DNA of 64,000 bases, taken from the NCBI GenBank assembly GCA_024635655.1, contig JAGXIL010000039.1, forward strand, positions 86,849 through 150,848. Direction: 5' to 3'. Position 1 is the first letter of the stretch. Every line of letters starts with the position of its first letter. This document shows, one piece after another, positions 47,895 through 57,442 of the stretch. Under the pieces are notes generated by a model. That model ran no database searches. It had not been told where the DNA came from and was given only the letters and a program-made list of their open reading frames with translations. Both the position numbers and the translations under genes were made by a program. This stretch comes from Gillisia sp. (GTDB lineage Bacteria; Bacteroidota; Bacteroidia; Flavobacteriales; Flavobacteriaceae).

Positions 47895-49685
47895 TTAACC
47901 AAGTGCAACCATACTACCACCAATGGCGGCACCTGCAGAAATTAATGCGCTTATCACCAGCCACCAAGCTGCTGCGGCTGCGTTTTTTCTGGTATTCTCA
48001 GCCTGAATAACAGCTTTTCGTTTAAGATTCTCCAGCCTGCGGTTTGCTTCATCTTCAATCTTTTGGATCCTGTCCAGCACATTGTTTTTCGCATCTTCAT
48101 AAGATTGCACCACTTTGTCTATATCCTTTTCATCAATTTTGGTGTTTGAGGTAACAACAGACACCAGAGAGTCCCGGTCCATATTCTGAAGTTTTCTTTT
48201 TACTGAAGACAGCTTATCACCTTGATCGTCCATTTTTCCCTGGAAATAACTGGTAAGCATGGCAAAATTAATATCAGGTTTTCCGGTATTATTTACCATT
48301 TTAGAAAGTTCTTTTTCCAGTTTCATCTTCATGTCTGAATGATCATCTTTATGCTGTACCCTAAGGGCGGAAGCATCAGTTATTTTACTTCCGTGATCTC
48401 TTCCATCTCCTGAACCTCCAATTTGCTGCTTTATCTTTTGGATGAGATCTTCAGCCTTATCGGCATATTTTTCAACCTGCTTTTTATCGAGAGCAGTGTT
48501 TGCAGTCAATACTTCTACAATGGTGTCCCTGTCAATATCCCCTAATTTAGATGCCAGTTTAGGTCCTTCCACAGTTGGATTTTTCACCACCTCCATAATC
48601 TTGTTCTGTAAATTGGAACCCTGATCCATATCTTTAGGAGAAGCCTTAGAGAGGATTCCTTTGATCTTTTCTATATAACCATGTACCTGCTCCTCTTCAG
48701 CAGGGGTGAATTTTGCTACAACTTTCTCCAGCTTCTCCTCTCCGTTATCACCTTCACCATAGGCTTCCTTTAATTCCCGCTGAAGTTGTTTCAGTTTCTC
48801 CATTTTTCCCTGGTTGTCAGAACCATCTCCGTCTGATGCCTGGGAAATGGCCTTGTCCATCACCTGTTGAATGGCCATCCATTTCTGGCCTCCACCACCT
48901 TGTTTTTTGCTCGTCTCTTTCTGGACTTGTTCATTCCTTTTATCAGACTCCTCAACGATTTCTTTGATATCTTTTTTTACCTGCTCATAATCGGGAACCG
49001 ATTTATCGACCCGGGTAAAAAATTCGTCAACAGATTCATTGATCACCTTGGGATCAAATGTTGAACTAAAGTCCTTTCTGATCTTATCTACAGTATCTTC
49101 AGCAACATTTTTCATCTGGGATTCCTTAGAGGTAGAAAACACTCCTTTTACTGCTTCTCCGGAGGCTCTTAACCCTGCGGTTGCTGTATTTATTAATCCG
49201 CCGACCAGGGAATTCACCACTTTACTTTCCAGATAGAACATCAGAATAAAAAATGTGGCCCAAATTACCAGCCCCAGAGTAATAGCAATAACTGTATTAG
49301 CTATAAGGCTTAGGTTTATAGCAAGAGCGGTTGCGCCAAATAAAGACAAACCTACCGTAATCGCACTCCAGAGTCCAAAGCCGGTAGTGATCATAGTTCC
49401 GGTATCCATACCATCATCATCGTCATCATCGTCGTTGTCTTTTACTTTATATTTGTTCTCCACATAACTCTCCTTGATATCCCCAATTGCCGTTATTCCC
49501 AAAGCTACTGAAAGGGCCGTAAGTATAAATTGAAAACCCATTGCCAACAAGACTCCGGCTATGATCGCGATTAGAAAGTTGGGTGTAATAACAGAATTGG
49601 TAAATGTATCCACTTCTGCCTCCTGCGCCATTAAAACCATAGGACTCAAAAATAAACTCATAATTAGTAAGACATGCTTTTTCAT
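47895..49685 (-). CDS. unrecognised membrane protein with coiled coils and two internal repeats, 596 aa
   Basis: A Sec signal (MKKHVLLIMSLFLSPMVLMAQ), two or three membrane segments (about residues 36-62, 105-130, 132-152), an acidic run of eight Asp between the first two, a Lys/Glu-rich helical region of about 400 residues, and a C-terminal hydrophobic segment (WWLVISALISAGAAIGG). Two ~43-residue copies of one motif are seen (IDRDTIVEVLTANTALDKKQVEK and MDRDSLVSVVTSNTKIDEKDIDK). Gly/Gln/Lys-rich linkers separate helices. No family is recognised. Likely an envelope-spanning or inner-membrane structural protein. Confidence 0.65.
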   Translation of the reverse strand: MKKHVLLIMSLFLSPMVLMAQEAEVDTFTNSVITPNFLIAIIAGVLLAMGFQFILTALSVALGITAIGDIKESYVENKYKVKDNDDDDDDDGMDTGTMITTGFGLWSAITVGLSLFGATALAINLSLIANTVIAITLGLVIWATFFILMFYLESKVVNSLVGGLINTATAGLRASGEAVKGVFSTSKESQMKNVAEDTVDKIRKDFSSTFDPKVINESVDEFFTRVDKSVPDYEQVKKDIKEIVEESDKRNEQVQKETSKKQGGGGQKWMAIQQVMDKAISQASDGDGSDNQGKMEKLKQLQRELKEAYGEGDNGEEKLEKVVAKFTPAEEEQVHGYIEKIKGILSKASPKDMDQGSNLQNKIMEVVKNPTVEGPKLASKLGDIDRDTIVEVLTANTALDKKQVEKYADKAEDLIQKIKQQIGGSGDGRDHGSKITDASALRVQHKDDHSDMKMKLEKELSKMVNNTGKPDINFAMLTSYFQGKMDDQGDKLSSVKRKLQNMDRDSLVSVVTSNTKIDEKDIDKVVQSYEDAKNNVLDRIQKIEDEANRRLENLKRKAVIQAENTRKNAAAAAWWLVISALISAGAAIGGSMVALG

Positions 49686-49915
49686 TTTCGTTTTTGATTT
49701 AGTTAGAATTCGTTTTAGCTATTTTACATTTAAATTAATGAGACTATTCTTAATTAAAGTTAATTAACACCATTTTATTTTTATCATACTGCTGATCTTA
49801 AGCGTTTTAACAAGTTAATAACATTTGATAAATCTATAATTCGCAGGCAGTTTGGAACTTTATATTTCCTTAATTTTAGAGCTGGAAATCCTAGAGACAA
49901 GAGATAAGAATTAAA

Positions 49916-50764
49916 ATGAAGCAATACCACGATTTATTACGTCACGTGATGGAGCACGGAAATGAAAAGGGAGATCGCACAGGCACCGGGACCAAAAGCG
50001 TATTTGGATACCAAATGAGATTTGACCTTAGCAAAGGTTTTCCTATGGTAACCACCAAAAAACTCCATTTAAAATCTATTGTTTATGAACTTCTATGGTT
50101 TCTGAATGGGGATACCAATATCAAATATCTTCAAGAACATGGGGTGAAAATTTGGAATGAGTGGGCTGATGAGAACGGTGACCTGGGTCCGGTTTACGGC
50201 CATCAATGGCGCAACTGGAACAGCGAAGATATAGACCAGATAAAAGAGATAATCAAAACCTTAAAGAGCAATCCCAACAGCCGGAGAATGCTTGTATCGG
50301 CCTGGAACCCTTCCGTGCTTCCGGACACTTCGAAATCATTTTCAGAAAATGTGGCAAATGGTAAGGCGGCATTGCCTCCCTGTCACGCATTTTTCCAGTT
50401 CTACGTTACCCAGCCCGCAGCAGGTTCTAATGAGAAGCCCAAACTTTCCCTTCAGCTTTATCAACGCAGTGCCGATATTTTTCTTGGGGTGCCTTTCAAT
50501 ATAGCCTCCTACGCCTTATTTACTATGATGATGGCACAGGTATGTGATTATGATGCAGGAGATTTTATCCACACCTTCGGCGATGCCCATATATATTCTA
50601 ATCATTATGAACAGGTGGAGCTTCAGCTATCGCGCCAGCCTAAAAATTTGCCAACCATGAAGCTAAATCCTGAAGTTAAGGATATCTTTGGCTTCAAATT
50701 TGAAGACTTCAGCCTGGAGAATTATGATCCGCACCCCCATATCAAGGGTAAAGTTGCCATATAA
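49916..50764 (+). CDS. thyA: thymidylate synthase
   Basis: A 282-residue ThyA that converts dUMP to dTMP with methylene-tetrahydrofolate. Catalytic Cys is in [13 protein letters not shown], the dUMP phosphate Arg are in GDRTGTGT and [12 protein letters not shown], and the C-terminal [21 protein letters not shown] is fully conserved. A polar insert of about 15 residues ([15 protein letters not shown]) lies before the catalytic Cys. folA is 5 kb downstream on the same strand, completing the folate cycle. A small TonB-C protein gene follows after 13 bp. Confidence 0.97.
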   Translation: MKQYHDLLRHVMEHGNEKGDRTGTGTKSVFGYQMRFDLSKGFPMVTTKKLHLKSIVYELLWFLNGDTNIKYLQEHGVKIWNEWADENGDLGPVYGHQWRNWNSEDIDQIKEIIKTLKSNPNSRRMLVSAWNPSVLPDTSKSFSENVANGKAALPPCHAFFQFYVTQPAAGSNEKPKLSLQLYQRSADIFLGVPFNIASYALFTMMMAQVCDYDAGDFIHTFGDAHIYSNHYEQVELQLSRQPKNLPTMKLNPEVKDIFGFKFEDFSLENYDPHPHIKGKVAI

Positions 50765-50777
50765 GAAACACCTGCTT

Positions 50778-51194
50778 ATGAAAAAATGCCTTATAATATT
50801 TACATTAGCCCTCTTCACCAGCTTCAGCTACGCACAGGAGGGAGTCCGGGTTCAGAAGAATTCTGTTAGTACTAAAGAGATCGCACCGGTATGGCCGGGA
50901 TGTGAAACCAGCAAAGAAACTTCAAAAGACTGTTTTAATACCCAGTTGAACAGCCTCTTAAAGAAAAATTTCAAGTATCCAAAAGATGCTAATGGAAATA
51001 TTGTAAGAGGCAGAACCGTTCTTTCCTTTACTGTTGATGAAAAAGGAAAGGTTAAGGATGTTAAAGCAACAGGAGATCATAAGGCATTGAACGAGGAGGC
51101 CATGAGGATCGTGAGCCTTTTTCCGATAATGAAGCCCGGAATACGAGGAGGTAAAGCTATTCCTGTTTTCTACAAAATGCCCTTCAATTTATAG
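50778..51194 (+). CDS. exported protein with TonB C-terminal-like domain
   Basis: About 138 residues with a signal peptide (MKKCLIIFTLALFTSFSYAQ) and a TonB C-terminal domain: RGRTVLSFTVDEKGKVKDVKATGDH, ALNEEAMRIVSLFPIMKPG. The domain normally binds TonB-box peptides of outer-membrane transporters, but without an N-terminal anchor it would be a free periplasmic protein. The ORF-track start at 50688 overlaps thyA in another frame and would hide the signal peptide, so the ATG at 50778 is chosen. Probably co-transcribed with thyA. Confidence 0.8.
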   Translation: MKKCLIIFTLALFTSFSYAQEGVRVQKNSVSTKEIAPVWPGCETSKETSKDCFNTQLNSLLKKNFKYPKDANGNIVRGRTVLSFTVDEKGKVKDVKATGDHKALNEEAMRIVSLFPIMKPGIRGGKAIPVFYKMPFNL

Positions 51195-51403
51195 ATCTGC
51201 CTTTGTTTTTCCTGATTTTTTCTACTTTAGAAAAAACACTCATGGCTGTCATAACCATTTGCTATTTACAATTGATCTTTCATAATTTCATGCCTGAACA
51301 AACCAAAGTGGTAGTACTTTTAACTTGTGCTTAACTCTCGTTAAATTCTGGCAATCATAAAAAAAGTGTAACTTTGATATCGTTCAAATTACGCCACTTT
51401 TTT

Positions 51404-52570
51404 ATGATTGCTCAGAAAGACCTATTCTCTCTTTTTATAGAAACCCGTGCCAAAACAGAATCTATTTGCTCCTTCCTGGAGATCGAGGATTATGTGGTGC
51501 AGCCGGTTGTTGACGTCTCTCCACCCAAATGGCATTTAGGACATACCACCTGGTTTTTTGAAGAATTTGTTCTAAAAAAATACGATCAGGGCTATAAACT
51601 TTTTGATGAAAATTCCGCTTATGTTTTCAACAGCTACTATGAAAGTGTAGGCGAAAAAGTAGTGCGGACAGATCGCGGAAATCTTTCGCGCCCCACAGTT
51701 TCCTGGGTGTACGAGTACAGGGAATATGTTACAACAGCATTAAAAGATCTTTTTGACGCCTCTCCAAATCTTCCTCCTGAAGTCCTTGAGGTTATAGAAA
51801 TTGGCTGTCACCACGAAAAACAGCACCAGGAACTACTCATAACAGACATCAAATATATCTTAGGCAATAACCCTTTGATGCCCGTTTATAATAATGAATT
51901 TGAAGAAAATAAGATTCAGGAGGGCGGGCAAAAATGGATAAAGATAGCCGAGGGAGTTTATGAAATTGGGCATCAAGAATTCAATTTTTCCTATGATAAT
52001 GAGCTGGGGGCACATAAAACTTATTTACGCGAGTTTGAAATATCAAACAAACTTGTCACCAATAAAGAATATACAGAATTCATAGATGCAGGCGGATACA
52101 AAGACGTGCTGCTTTGGCATGCCGAGGCCTGGGACTGGATCAACACCAATGGGATCAATGCGCCTTTTTACTGGCACGAGATTGACGGAAAATGGCATCA
52201 ATATACTTTACAGGGACTAAAAGAACTTTCTTTGGATGCCCCGTTATCCCATATTTCATACTATGAGGCATTTGCCTATGCTCAATGGAAAAAATTAAGG
52301 CTTCCTACAGAATTTGAATGGGAGATCGCCCAGGATCAATTTGATTGGGGAACCCGTTGGGAATGGACTGAAAGTGCCTATTCCCCTTATCCCGGATTTA
52401 AAACTGCTGAAGGTGCCCTGGGAGAGTACAACGGAAAATTCATGGTTAACCAAAAAGTCCTGAGAGGAGCATCTGTTGCAACATCAAATAACCATACCCG
52501 ACACACCTACCGAAATTTTTTCCATCCTCACCTTCGCTGGCAATTTACTGGTGTAAGACTGGCACGCTAA
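51404..52570 (+). CDS. egtB: EgtB-like ergothioneine/ovothiol-type sulfoxide synthase (non-haem iron)
   Basis: A 388-residue enzyme with a DinB_2-like N-domain and a FGE-sulfatase C-domain. Iron ligands fit HLGHTTWFFEEF near the start and HHEKQHQELL (His-x3-His-x-Glu) at about residue 150. The C-domain has LRLPTEFEWEIAQDQFDWG, WTESAYSPYPG and NFFHPHLRWQFTGVRLAR. It joins hercynine with Cys or gamma-glutamyl-Cys. At this length it is the short form common outside Actinobacteria. The histidine methyltransferase gene follows 16 bp later. Start ATG at 51404 is preferred over an upstream non-ATG start. Confidence 0.88.
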   Translation: MIAQKDLFSLFIETRAKTESICSFLEIEDYVVQPVVDVSPPKWHLGHTTWFFEEFVLKKYDQGYKLFDENSAYVFNSYYESVGEKVVRTDRGNLSRPTVSWVYEYREYVTTALKDLFDASPNLPPEVLEVIEIGCHHEKQHQELLITDIKYILGNNPLMPVYNNEFEENKIQEGGQKWIKIAEGVYEIGHQEFNFSYDNELGAHKTYLREFEISNKLVTNKEYTEFIDAGGYKDVLLWHAEAWDWINTNGINAPFYWHEIDGKWHQYTLQGLKELSLDAPLSHISYYEAFAYAQWKKLRLPTEFEWEIAQDQFDWGTRWEWTESAYSPYPGFKTAEGALGEYNGKFMVNQKVLRGASVATSNNHTRHTYRNFFHPHLRWQFTGVRLAR

Positions 52571-52586
52571 TACCGACTTTTAAAAT

Positions 52587-53555
52587 ATGAAGAACTCAGT
52601 TAAAACCACTTTCGCCTCTGCTTTTGAGGAAGATGTTTCCAAGGGATTGACCACCTTTCCAAAATATCTTTATTCGAAATATATTTACGATAAGAAAGGA
52701 GATAAGTTATTCCAGGACATTATGGCCCTGCCTGAATACTACCTCACCAACTGTGAATATAATATTCTCGAAAAACACACTGCAGAGATTGCCGATGCAT
52801 TTCTTGGCCCGGACGGTTTTGATCTTATTGAACTGGGTGCAGGAGACGGAAAAAAAACCAAGGTTCTACTGAGGCATCTGGTGGCACAAAATACAAACTT
52901 CAGTTATTTACCGGTTGACATCAGCTTAAATGTACTCGAGGAACTGAACGCTTCTTTAAAAGAGGAACTGCCCGAATTACAGATAAAAATTCAGCAGGGA
53001 ACCTATTTAAAAACCCTTGAGAACCTTTCAAATTATGGCTTCAGGAAAAAAGTGATCATGATGCTGGGCTCAAATATTGGGAACCTGCTTCATAAGGATG
53101 CCATTATATTCCTCAAAAATATCGCCGGTGCAATGAATGCTGAGGATATGTTGTTCATGGGCTTTGATCAGAAAAAGAATCCGCAAACGATTTTGGATGC
53201 GTATAATGATCCTACCGGGGTTACAGAAGCTTTTAATAAAAACCTGCTCGTAAGGATCAATACCGAATTAAACGGTAATTTTGATATCGATAACTTTCTT
53301 CACTGGGAAACCTATGATCCCGAGACCGGAACAGCCAGAAGTTTTCTTGTGAGTAAGATTGACCAGAAGGTGATTATTGAAAACCTAAACCTGGAGGTGC
53401 ATTTTGAAGCCTGGGAAACCATCCATACAGAAATTTCTCAAAAATATGATGATTCTGTGGTTAACTGGCTTGCACAGGAAGCAGGTTTAAAAGTTGTCCG
53501 TACCTTTACTGATAGTAAAAAATACTATAAAAACTATATTTTTAAAGTACTGTAA
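52587..53555 (+). CDS. egtD: L-histidine N-alpha-methyltransferase EgtD
   Basis: A 322-residue SAM-dependent enzyme that trimethylates histidine to hercynine. N-terminal FPKYLYSKYIYDKKGDKLFQDIMALPEYYLT and the SAM motif LIELGAGDGKKTKVLL are typical, followed by LMLGSNIGNL, and the C-terminal EISQKYDDSVVNWLAQEAGLKVV. It is 16 bp downstream of egtB, so one operon makes the ergothioneine core. No EgtA or EgtC gene is nearby. Confidence 0.92.
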   Translation: MKNSVKTTFASAFEEDVSKGLTTFPKYLYSKYIYDKKGDKLFQDIMALPEYYLTNCEYNILEKHTAEIADAFLGPDGFDLIELGAGDGKKTKVLLRHLVAQNTNFSYLPVDISLNVLEELNASLKEELPELQIKIQQGTYLKTLENLSNYGFRKKVIMMLGSNIGNLLHKDAIIFLKNIAGAMNAEDMLFMGFDQKKNPQTILDAYNDPTGVTEAFNKNLLVRINTELNGNFDIDNFLHWETYDPETGTARSFLVSKIDQKVIIENLNLEVHFEAWETIHTEISQKYDDSVVNWLAQEAGLKVVRTFTDSKKYYKNYIFKVL

Positions 53556-53601
53556 AATCAGGTGCTTTGAAATAAAAAAGAGACCTAGTAGGAGATAAAG
53601 T

Positions 53602-53883
53602 ATGAAAGCGATTTGGAATGACAAAGTAGTAGCAGAAAGCGAGGAGACCAAAGTGGTAGAAAACAATCATTACTTTCCTAAAGGATCTATTAAAGATCAA
53701 TATTTTAAACCCAGTGACCACAGTACCCGGTGCCCCTGGAAAGGCCTTGCTTCCTATTTCACTCTTGAAGTAGACAGCAAAGAGAATAAAAATGCAGCCT
53801 GGTACTATCCTGAAACCAGTCATGCCGCAAAACCAATTGAAGACTATGTGGCTTTTTGGAAAGGTGTTCAGGTAACCGAATGA
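53602..53883 (+). CDS. DUF427 family small protein
   Basis: A 93-residue protein with the DUF427 signature: N-terminal KAIWNDKVVAES, YFPKGSIKDQYFKPSDHSTRCPWKGLASYF, and the C-terminal YYPETSHAAKPIEDYVAFWKGVQV. It is a soluble beta-rich fold with unknown function. It follows egtD by about 46 bp on the same strand and may share the transcript. A PLP enzyme gene converges from the right with only 3 bp between stops. Confidence 0.9.
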   Translation: MKAIWNDKVVAESEETKVVENNHYFPKGSIKDQYFKPSDHSTRCPWKGLASYFTLEVDSKENKNAAWYYPETSHAAKPIEDYVAFWKGVQVTE

Positions 53884-53886
53884 ATT

Positions 53887-54972
53887 TTACCCCTTATATG
53901 CTTTGAGTGTCTTAAACAAGAAATCCAGTTCCTCTTCAGTATTGAAATAGTGAAAACTAATCCTGATCCCTTGCCCCCGCTGAGAGCACAAAATATCCTT
54001 GCTTCTAAGGTGCTGAAATAATTTATCATCTCCTCGAATATTAAAAATAGGGGAATGTCCTGGTCTTTTTTCAACTAATTCCTCAAGTAAACTCAGCGCA
54101 GACAATTCCCGTTTCGCGATCCCGGTTAATTTTGCTACTCGTTCTTCGACTAACTCCATGCCCACATCTTCCAAAAATTCAAGGGCTATTTTTAAACTCC
54201 CAAAATTGAGGGTATCCTGATGGCCCGGCTCAAATTTTCCGATGAAATTTCCTTCATGGGCTTTGTACTTTCCCTGCAGGGAATTGAATCCGCTGCTTTT
54301 GGGAGCGACCTTTTCCGCCGCTTTTTCATGGAACAGCATAAAGGCATTTCCGTAACCTGCATTCAGCCACTTGTAACAACTGGTAATGACCACATCTATT
54401 CCGGAATCATCAAAATCAAATCGCTCAGTACCACAATATTGAGTACCATCTGCCACAAAGAGGGTTTCCGGGTACCTGGCCTTTAAATTCTTCAAAAAAT
54501 CTATACTCAATTGAACTCCATTGATATATTGTACGATACTAAAAGCAAAAAGACCCGGGGGTTCCTTTTGAAAAGCTTCCTCAATATTTCTTTCCAGGTT
54601 TTCATCAATAACAGCATATGAAACAGGAAAATCTCTTGAAGAGACTGCCCAATTAATAGAAGGATAATCGCTTTCCAGAAGAAGTGCCCTTTTTGATTTT
54701 TCTATTCCTTCCAGAAGCGTATTAAATCCATAAGAGAAATTGGGGACCAGTGCCACCCGGTTGGGAGCACATTTAAAAAAGGCACCCACAGCCTCCCTCA
54801 CCGCTGTTAACATCTCTCCCTGTTTCTCTTTTAGTAAACTTCCCGAAATAAGGAAATCCAGATCGTGTTCCTGCCTGAATTCAAAGACTTTTTCAGGTAA
54901 AAGTCCTGAGGCGGCAGTATTGAAATATTTATATTGTTGCAGGATAGGGAAAGGTTTTCTTAAATTCTTCAT
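53887..54972 (-). CDS. class V aminotransferase-fold PLP enzyme, EgtE candidate
   Basis: A 361-residue fold-type I PLP enzyme related to cysteine desulfurases and kynureninase-like lyases. The Schiff-base Lys is in VITSCYKWLNAGYGNAFM, the Asp pairing with the pyridine N is in FVADGTQYCG, and the N-terminal YKYFNTAASGLLPEKV is typical. The final beta-lyase step of ergothioneine synthesis uses such an enzyme (EgtE in mycobacteria), and this gene is convergent with egtB-egtD. That assignment is inference; a desulfurase or another transaminase-like role is equally possible. Confidence 0.75.
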   Translation of the reverse strand: MKNLRKPFPILQQYKYFNTAASGLLPEKVFEFRQEHDLDFLISGSLLKEKQGEMLTAVREAVGAFFKCAPNRVALVPNFSYGFNTLLEGIEKSKRALLLESDYPSINWAVSSRDFPVSYAVIDENLERNIEEAFQKEPPGLFAFSIVQYINGVQLSIDFLKNLKARYPETLFVADGTQYCGTERFDFDDSGIDVVITSCYKWLNAGYGNAFMLFHEKAAEKVAPKSSGFNSLQGKYKAHEGNFIGKFEPGHQDTLNFGSLKIALEFLEDVGMELVEERVAKLTGIAKRELSALSLLEELVEKRPGHSPIFNIRGDDKLFQHLRSKDILCSQRGQGIRISFHYFNTEEELDFLFKTLKAYKG

Positions 54973-55035
54973 AAGCGTTTAACAATGGTATAAAAAATCT
55001 TTAAATTTGAATTCAGATTAAAAGTACTTCATATT

Positions 55036-55488
55036 ATGTTTTCTAAAAAGAAAAACACTTCCAAACTAGATGCAGATCAACGGGAACTTTATGAAAATGC
55101 AAGGCGAAGGACACTTCAGAAGAAGAGGTTATTTCTACATTTTGTCATTTTTCTCGTAGGAGCGGTACTTCTTATCATCTTAAACGTAGTTATAGGTTTT
55201 CGCGAAGAATTTATGCCCCTGGGCTACAATTGGTTCGTCTGGGCAATACTCCTCTGGACTTTTTTCTTCCTGATCCATGCAGTGAATGTGTTTATAACCA
55301 GCAGTTTTATGGGAAAAGAATGGGAGCAACGGCAAATGGAGAAACTTGTTAGAAAACAGAAAGAAAGGATCGCAGAGCTTGAAAAGAAAGCAGAACGGGA
55401 ATACCCCATCCCTCAGGAAAGACGTACAGACAGGAAGGACCCCGGAACCCCGCCAATAAATAATCCTAATAAACCCCTAAATCACTAG
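55036..55488 (+). CDS. 2TM domain membrane protein
   Basis: A 150-residue protein with a 2TM domain: ENARRRTLQKKRLFLHFVIFLVGAVLL, then WFVWAILLWTFFFLIHAVNVFI and GKEWEQRQMEKLV. The two helices are followed by a charged, Arg/Lys/Glu-rich coiled tail and a polar end. Such domains in Bacteroidota often sit beside histidine kinase or LytTR genes; here none is nearby. folA begins 3 bp after the stop, indicating a shared transcript. Confidence 0.85.
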   Translation: MFSKKKNTSKLDADQRELYENARRRTLQKKRLFLHFVIFLVGAVLLIILNVVIGFREEFMPLGYNWFVWAILLWTFFFLIHAVNVFITSSFMGKEWEQRQMEKLVRKQKERIAELEKKAEREYPIPQERRTDRKDPGTPPINNPNKPLNH

Positions 55489-55491
55489 ATC

Positions 55492-55974
55492 ATGCTCACA
55501 TTAATAGCTGCTGCCGGAGAAAATAATGAGCTTGGAAAAGACAATGATCTCGTATGGCATCTGCCTGATGATTTTAAACGTTTTAAAAAACTTACCACCG
55601 GCCACTATATTATCATGGGCCGTAAAACTTTTGAATCTTTCCAGGAACCATTACCTAACCGAACTCACGTGGTAATTACCCGAAGAGAAAATTATAAAAA
55701 GGAAGGATTGGTCATAGTTCATTCCCTGGAAAGGGCAATTGAACTCACAGAGGATGATCCTCAACCCTTTGTAATTGGGGGAGGTGAAATTTATGATCAG
55801 GCAATTGATATTGCCGATAAGATTGAACTTACGCGCGTTCATGCTACCTTTGATGCAGATACTTTCTTTCCTGAAATTGATGAAAACCAATGGAAACTGG
55901 TTGCCGAGGAATTCCATGAAAAAGATGAAAGACATAACTTTGCATTTACCTATTTAACTTATGAACGCAGATAA
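55492..55974 (+). CDS. folA: dihydrofolate reductase
   Basis: A 160-residue DHFR that regenerates tetrahydrofolate for ThyA. The catalytic Asp is in VWHLPDDFKRFK, the NADPH loops are GRKTFESF and VVITRRENY, and FVIGGGEIYDQAI is conserved. The C-terminal end FAFTYLTYERR matches the family. The downstream fructosamine kinase gene starts inside its last codons (14-bp overlap in another frame), so the two are translationally linked. Confidence 0.95.
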   Translation: MLTLIAAAGENNELGKDNDLVWHLPDDFKRFKKLTTGHYIIMGRKTFESFQEPLPNRTHVVITRRENYKKEGLVIVHSLERAIELTEDDPQPFVIGGGEIYDQAIDIADKIELTRVHATFDADTFFPEIDENQWKLVAEEFHEKDERHNFAFTYLTYERR

Positions 55975-56827
55975 AGATCCCGGAGAGGATTTTAAATTTA
56001 TAGCCGAAACAAATGCTATTGAAATAACAGATGTAAAGGAACTTGGAGGAGGAGACATTAACGAGGTTTTTTTGATCACGACCTCTGCCGGACAGGAACT
56101 GGTGGTTAAATTAAATGACTCTAAAAAATATCCGAATATGTACCGGGCAGAAAAGAATGGTTTGGAAACCCTTGCCGGCACCAATACCATCCAGATCCCC
56201 AAGGTCATAAATTATGGAGAGACCGGAGATCAATCCTATATCTTAATGGAATATATAGCCACAGGAAAACCTGGAGGTGATTTTTGGGAAACCTTTGCTA
56301 CACAACTTGCAGATCTTCACAGGAACACCTCCGCTCAATTCGGCTTTTCAGAAGATAATTATATCGGAAGCCTTCCACAGCAAAACAACCCAATTACTGA
56401 TGCTGCTGAATTTTACGTCACCCAACGACTGGAACCTCAGTTGGAGCTTGCAAAGAAACAGGATTTTGATCTGGGAATCAGCAAATATTTTCTTCGGAAT
56501 ATTTCTGAGAACATACCTGATGAGCCGCCGGCCCTGATCCATGGTGACCTTTGGAACGGAAACCTTTTGATTACTGCGGAAGGTTCTGCATGTTTAATTG
56601 ACCCTGCGGTAGCTTATGCACCCCGGGAGATGGATCTGGCGATGATGAAACTTTTTGGAGGTTTTGATCCCAGGTTATTCAGGACCTATGCTGAAGAATT
56701 TCCATTAGAAAGAGGCTTTGAGGAAAGGCTTCCACTCTGGCAATTGTACTACCTGCTTGTTCATCTCAATATTTTTGGAAAAGGATATTTAAATCAGGTA
56801 AACAACATCATTAAAAAGTACAACTAA
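55961..56827 (+). CDS. fructosamine kinase family protein
   Basis: A 288-residue kinase of the fructosamine-3-kinase fold: KELGGGDINEVFLITT and VVKLNDSKKYPNMYRAE near the N-terminus, YILMEYIATGKPG hinge, the catalytic motif LIHGDLWNGNLL, and the metal Asp in ACLIDPAVAYAPREMDLA. It would phosphorylate ketoamines (fructosamine, ribulosamine) and so help deglycate proteins. The gene overlaps folA by 14 bp. The substrate is not shown. Confidence 0.9.
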   Translation: MNADKDPGEDFKFIAETNAIEITDVKELGGGDINEVFLITTSAGQELVVKLNDSKKYPNMYRAEKNGLETLAGTNTIQIPKVINYGETGDQSYILMEYIATGKPGGDFWETFATQLADLHRNTSAQFGFSEDNYIGSLPQQNNPITDAAEFYVTQRLEPQLELAKKQDFDLGISKYFLRNISENIPDEPPALIHGDLWNGNLLITAEGSACLIDPAVAYAPREMDLAMMKLFGGFDPRLFRTYAEEFPLERGFEERLPLWQLYYLLVHLNIFGKGYLNQVNNIIKKYN

Positions 56828-56923
56828 CTTCACAAAGCATTAACAAAACCAATCCGATTTTTAGGAATTTATTAGGTCAAATCTGTTCTGATGCTTGGTA
56901 TCTTGTAGCTAAAAATAAACGCT

Positions 56924-57424
56924 ATGAGTATTGAAAATTTGACAAGTAAAGAGGCACTGGAAAAAATGACCAATTTGGTAAATGACATTAAATTTGCCAT
57001 GCTTCTTTCTGATCTAAAATCCCAACCTATTAGCGCTGTACCCATGACTACTAAAAAAGTTGATGAACGCGGAGACATCTGGTTCCTTAGCGGGCTAAAC
57101 AGCGATCACAATGCTAACATACTTAAAAGCCCCGAAGTGCAGTTGCTTTACAGTGATCCTTCAGATATGGAATTTATCAGCATCTATGGAAGAGCTACTG
57201 TGGTCACAGAAAAGAATATTCTTGAAGATCTATATGACAAAAAGGATGACGCCTGGTTCACAGGAAGTGATGACCCAAATTTAACGGCCATTAAAATTGT
57301 TCCTGAAGAAGCCTACTACTGGGATACCAAGGACAGTAAATATATAAGTTTGTTTAAAATGGGAATAGCCGCAGTAACCGGAGATAAACAAGATACTTCC
57401 GAAAAAGGAAGACTCGATTTGTAA
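56924..57424 (+). CDS. pyridoxamine 5'-phosphate oxidase-like (general stress protein 26 type) protein
   Basis: A 166-residue split-barrel flavin-binding protein. FAMLLSDLKSQPISAVPMTTKKVDERGDIWFLSG, NANILKSPEVQLLYSDP and FISIYGRATVV are the features of the general stress protein 26 group. It probably binds FMN or a related cofactor, with uncertain redox activity. TATCTTG about 25 bp upstream of the ATG resembles a Bacteroidota promoter -7 box. Confidence 0.85.
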   Translation: MSIENLTSKEALEKMTNLVNDIKFAMLLSDLKSQPISAVPMTTKKVDERGDIWFLSGLNSDHNANILKSPEVQLLYSDPSDMEFISIYGRATVVTEKNILEDLYDKKDDAWFTGSDDPNLTAIKIVPEEAYYWDTKDSKYISLFKMGIAAVTGDKQDTSEKGRLDL

Positions 57425-57442
57425 AATATATTGTTTAGTGAG

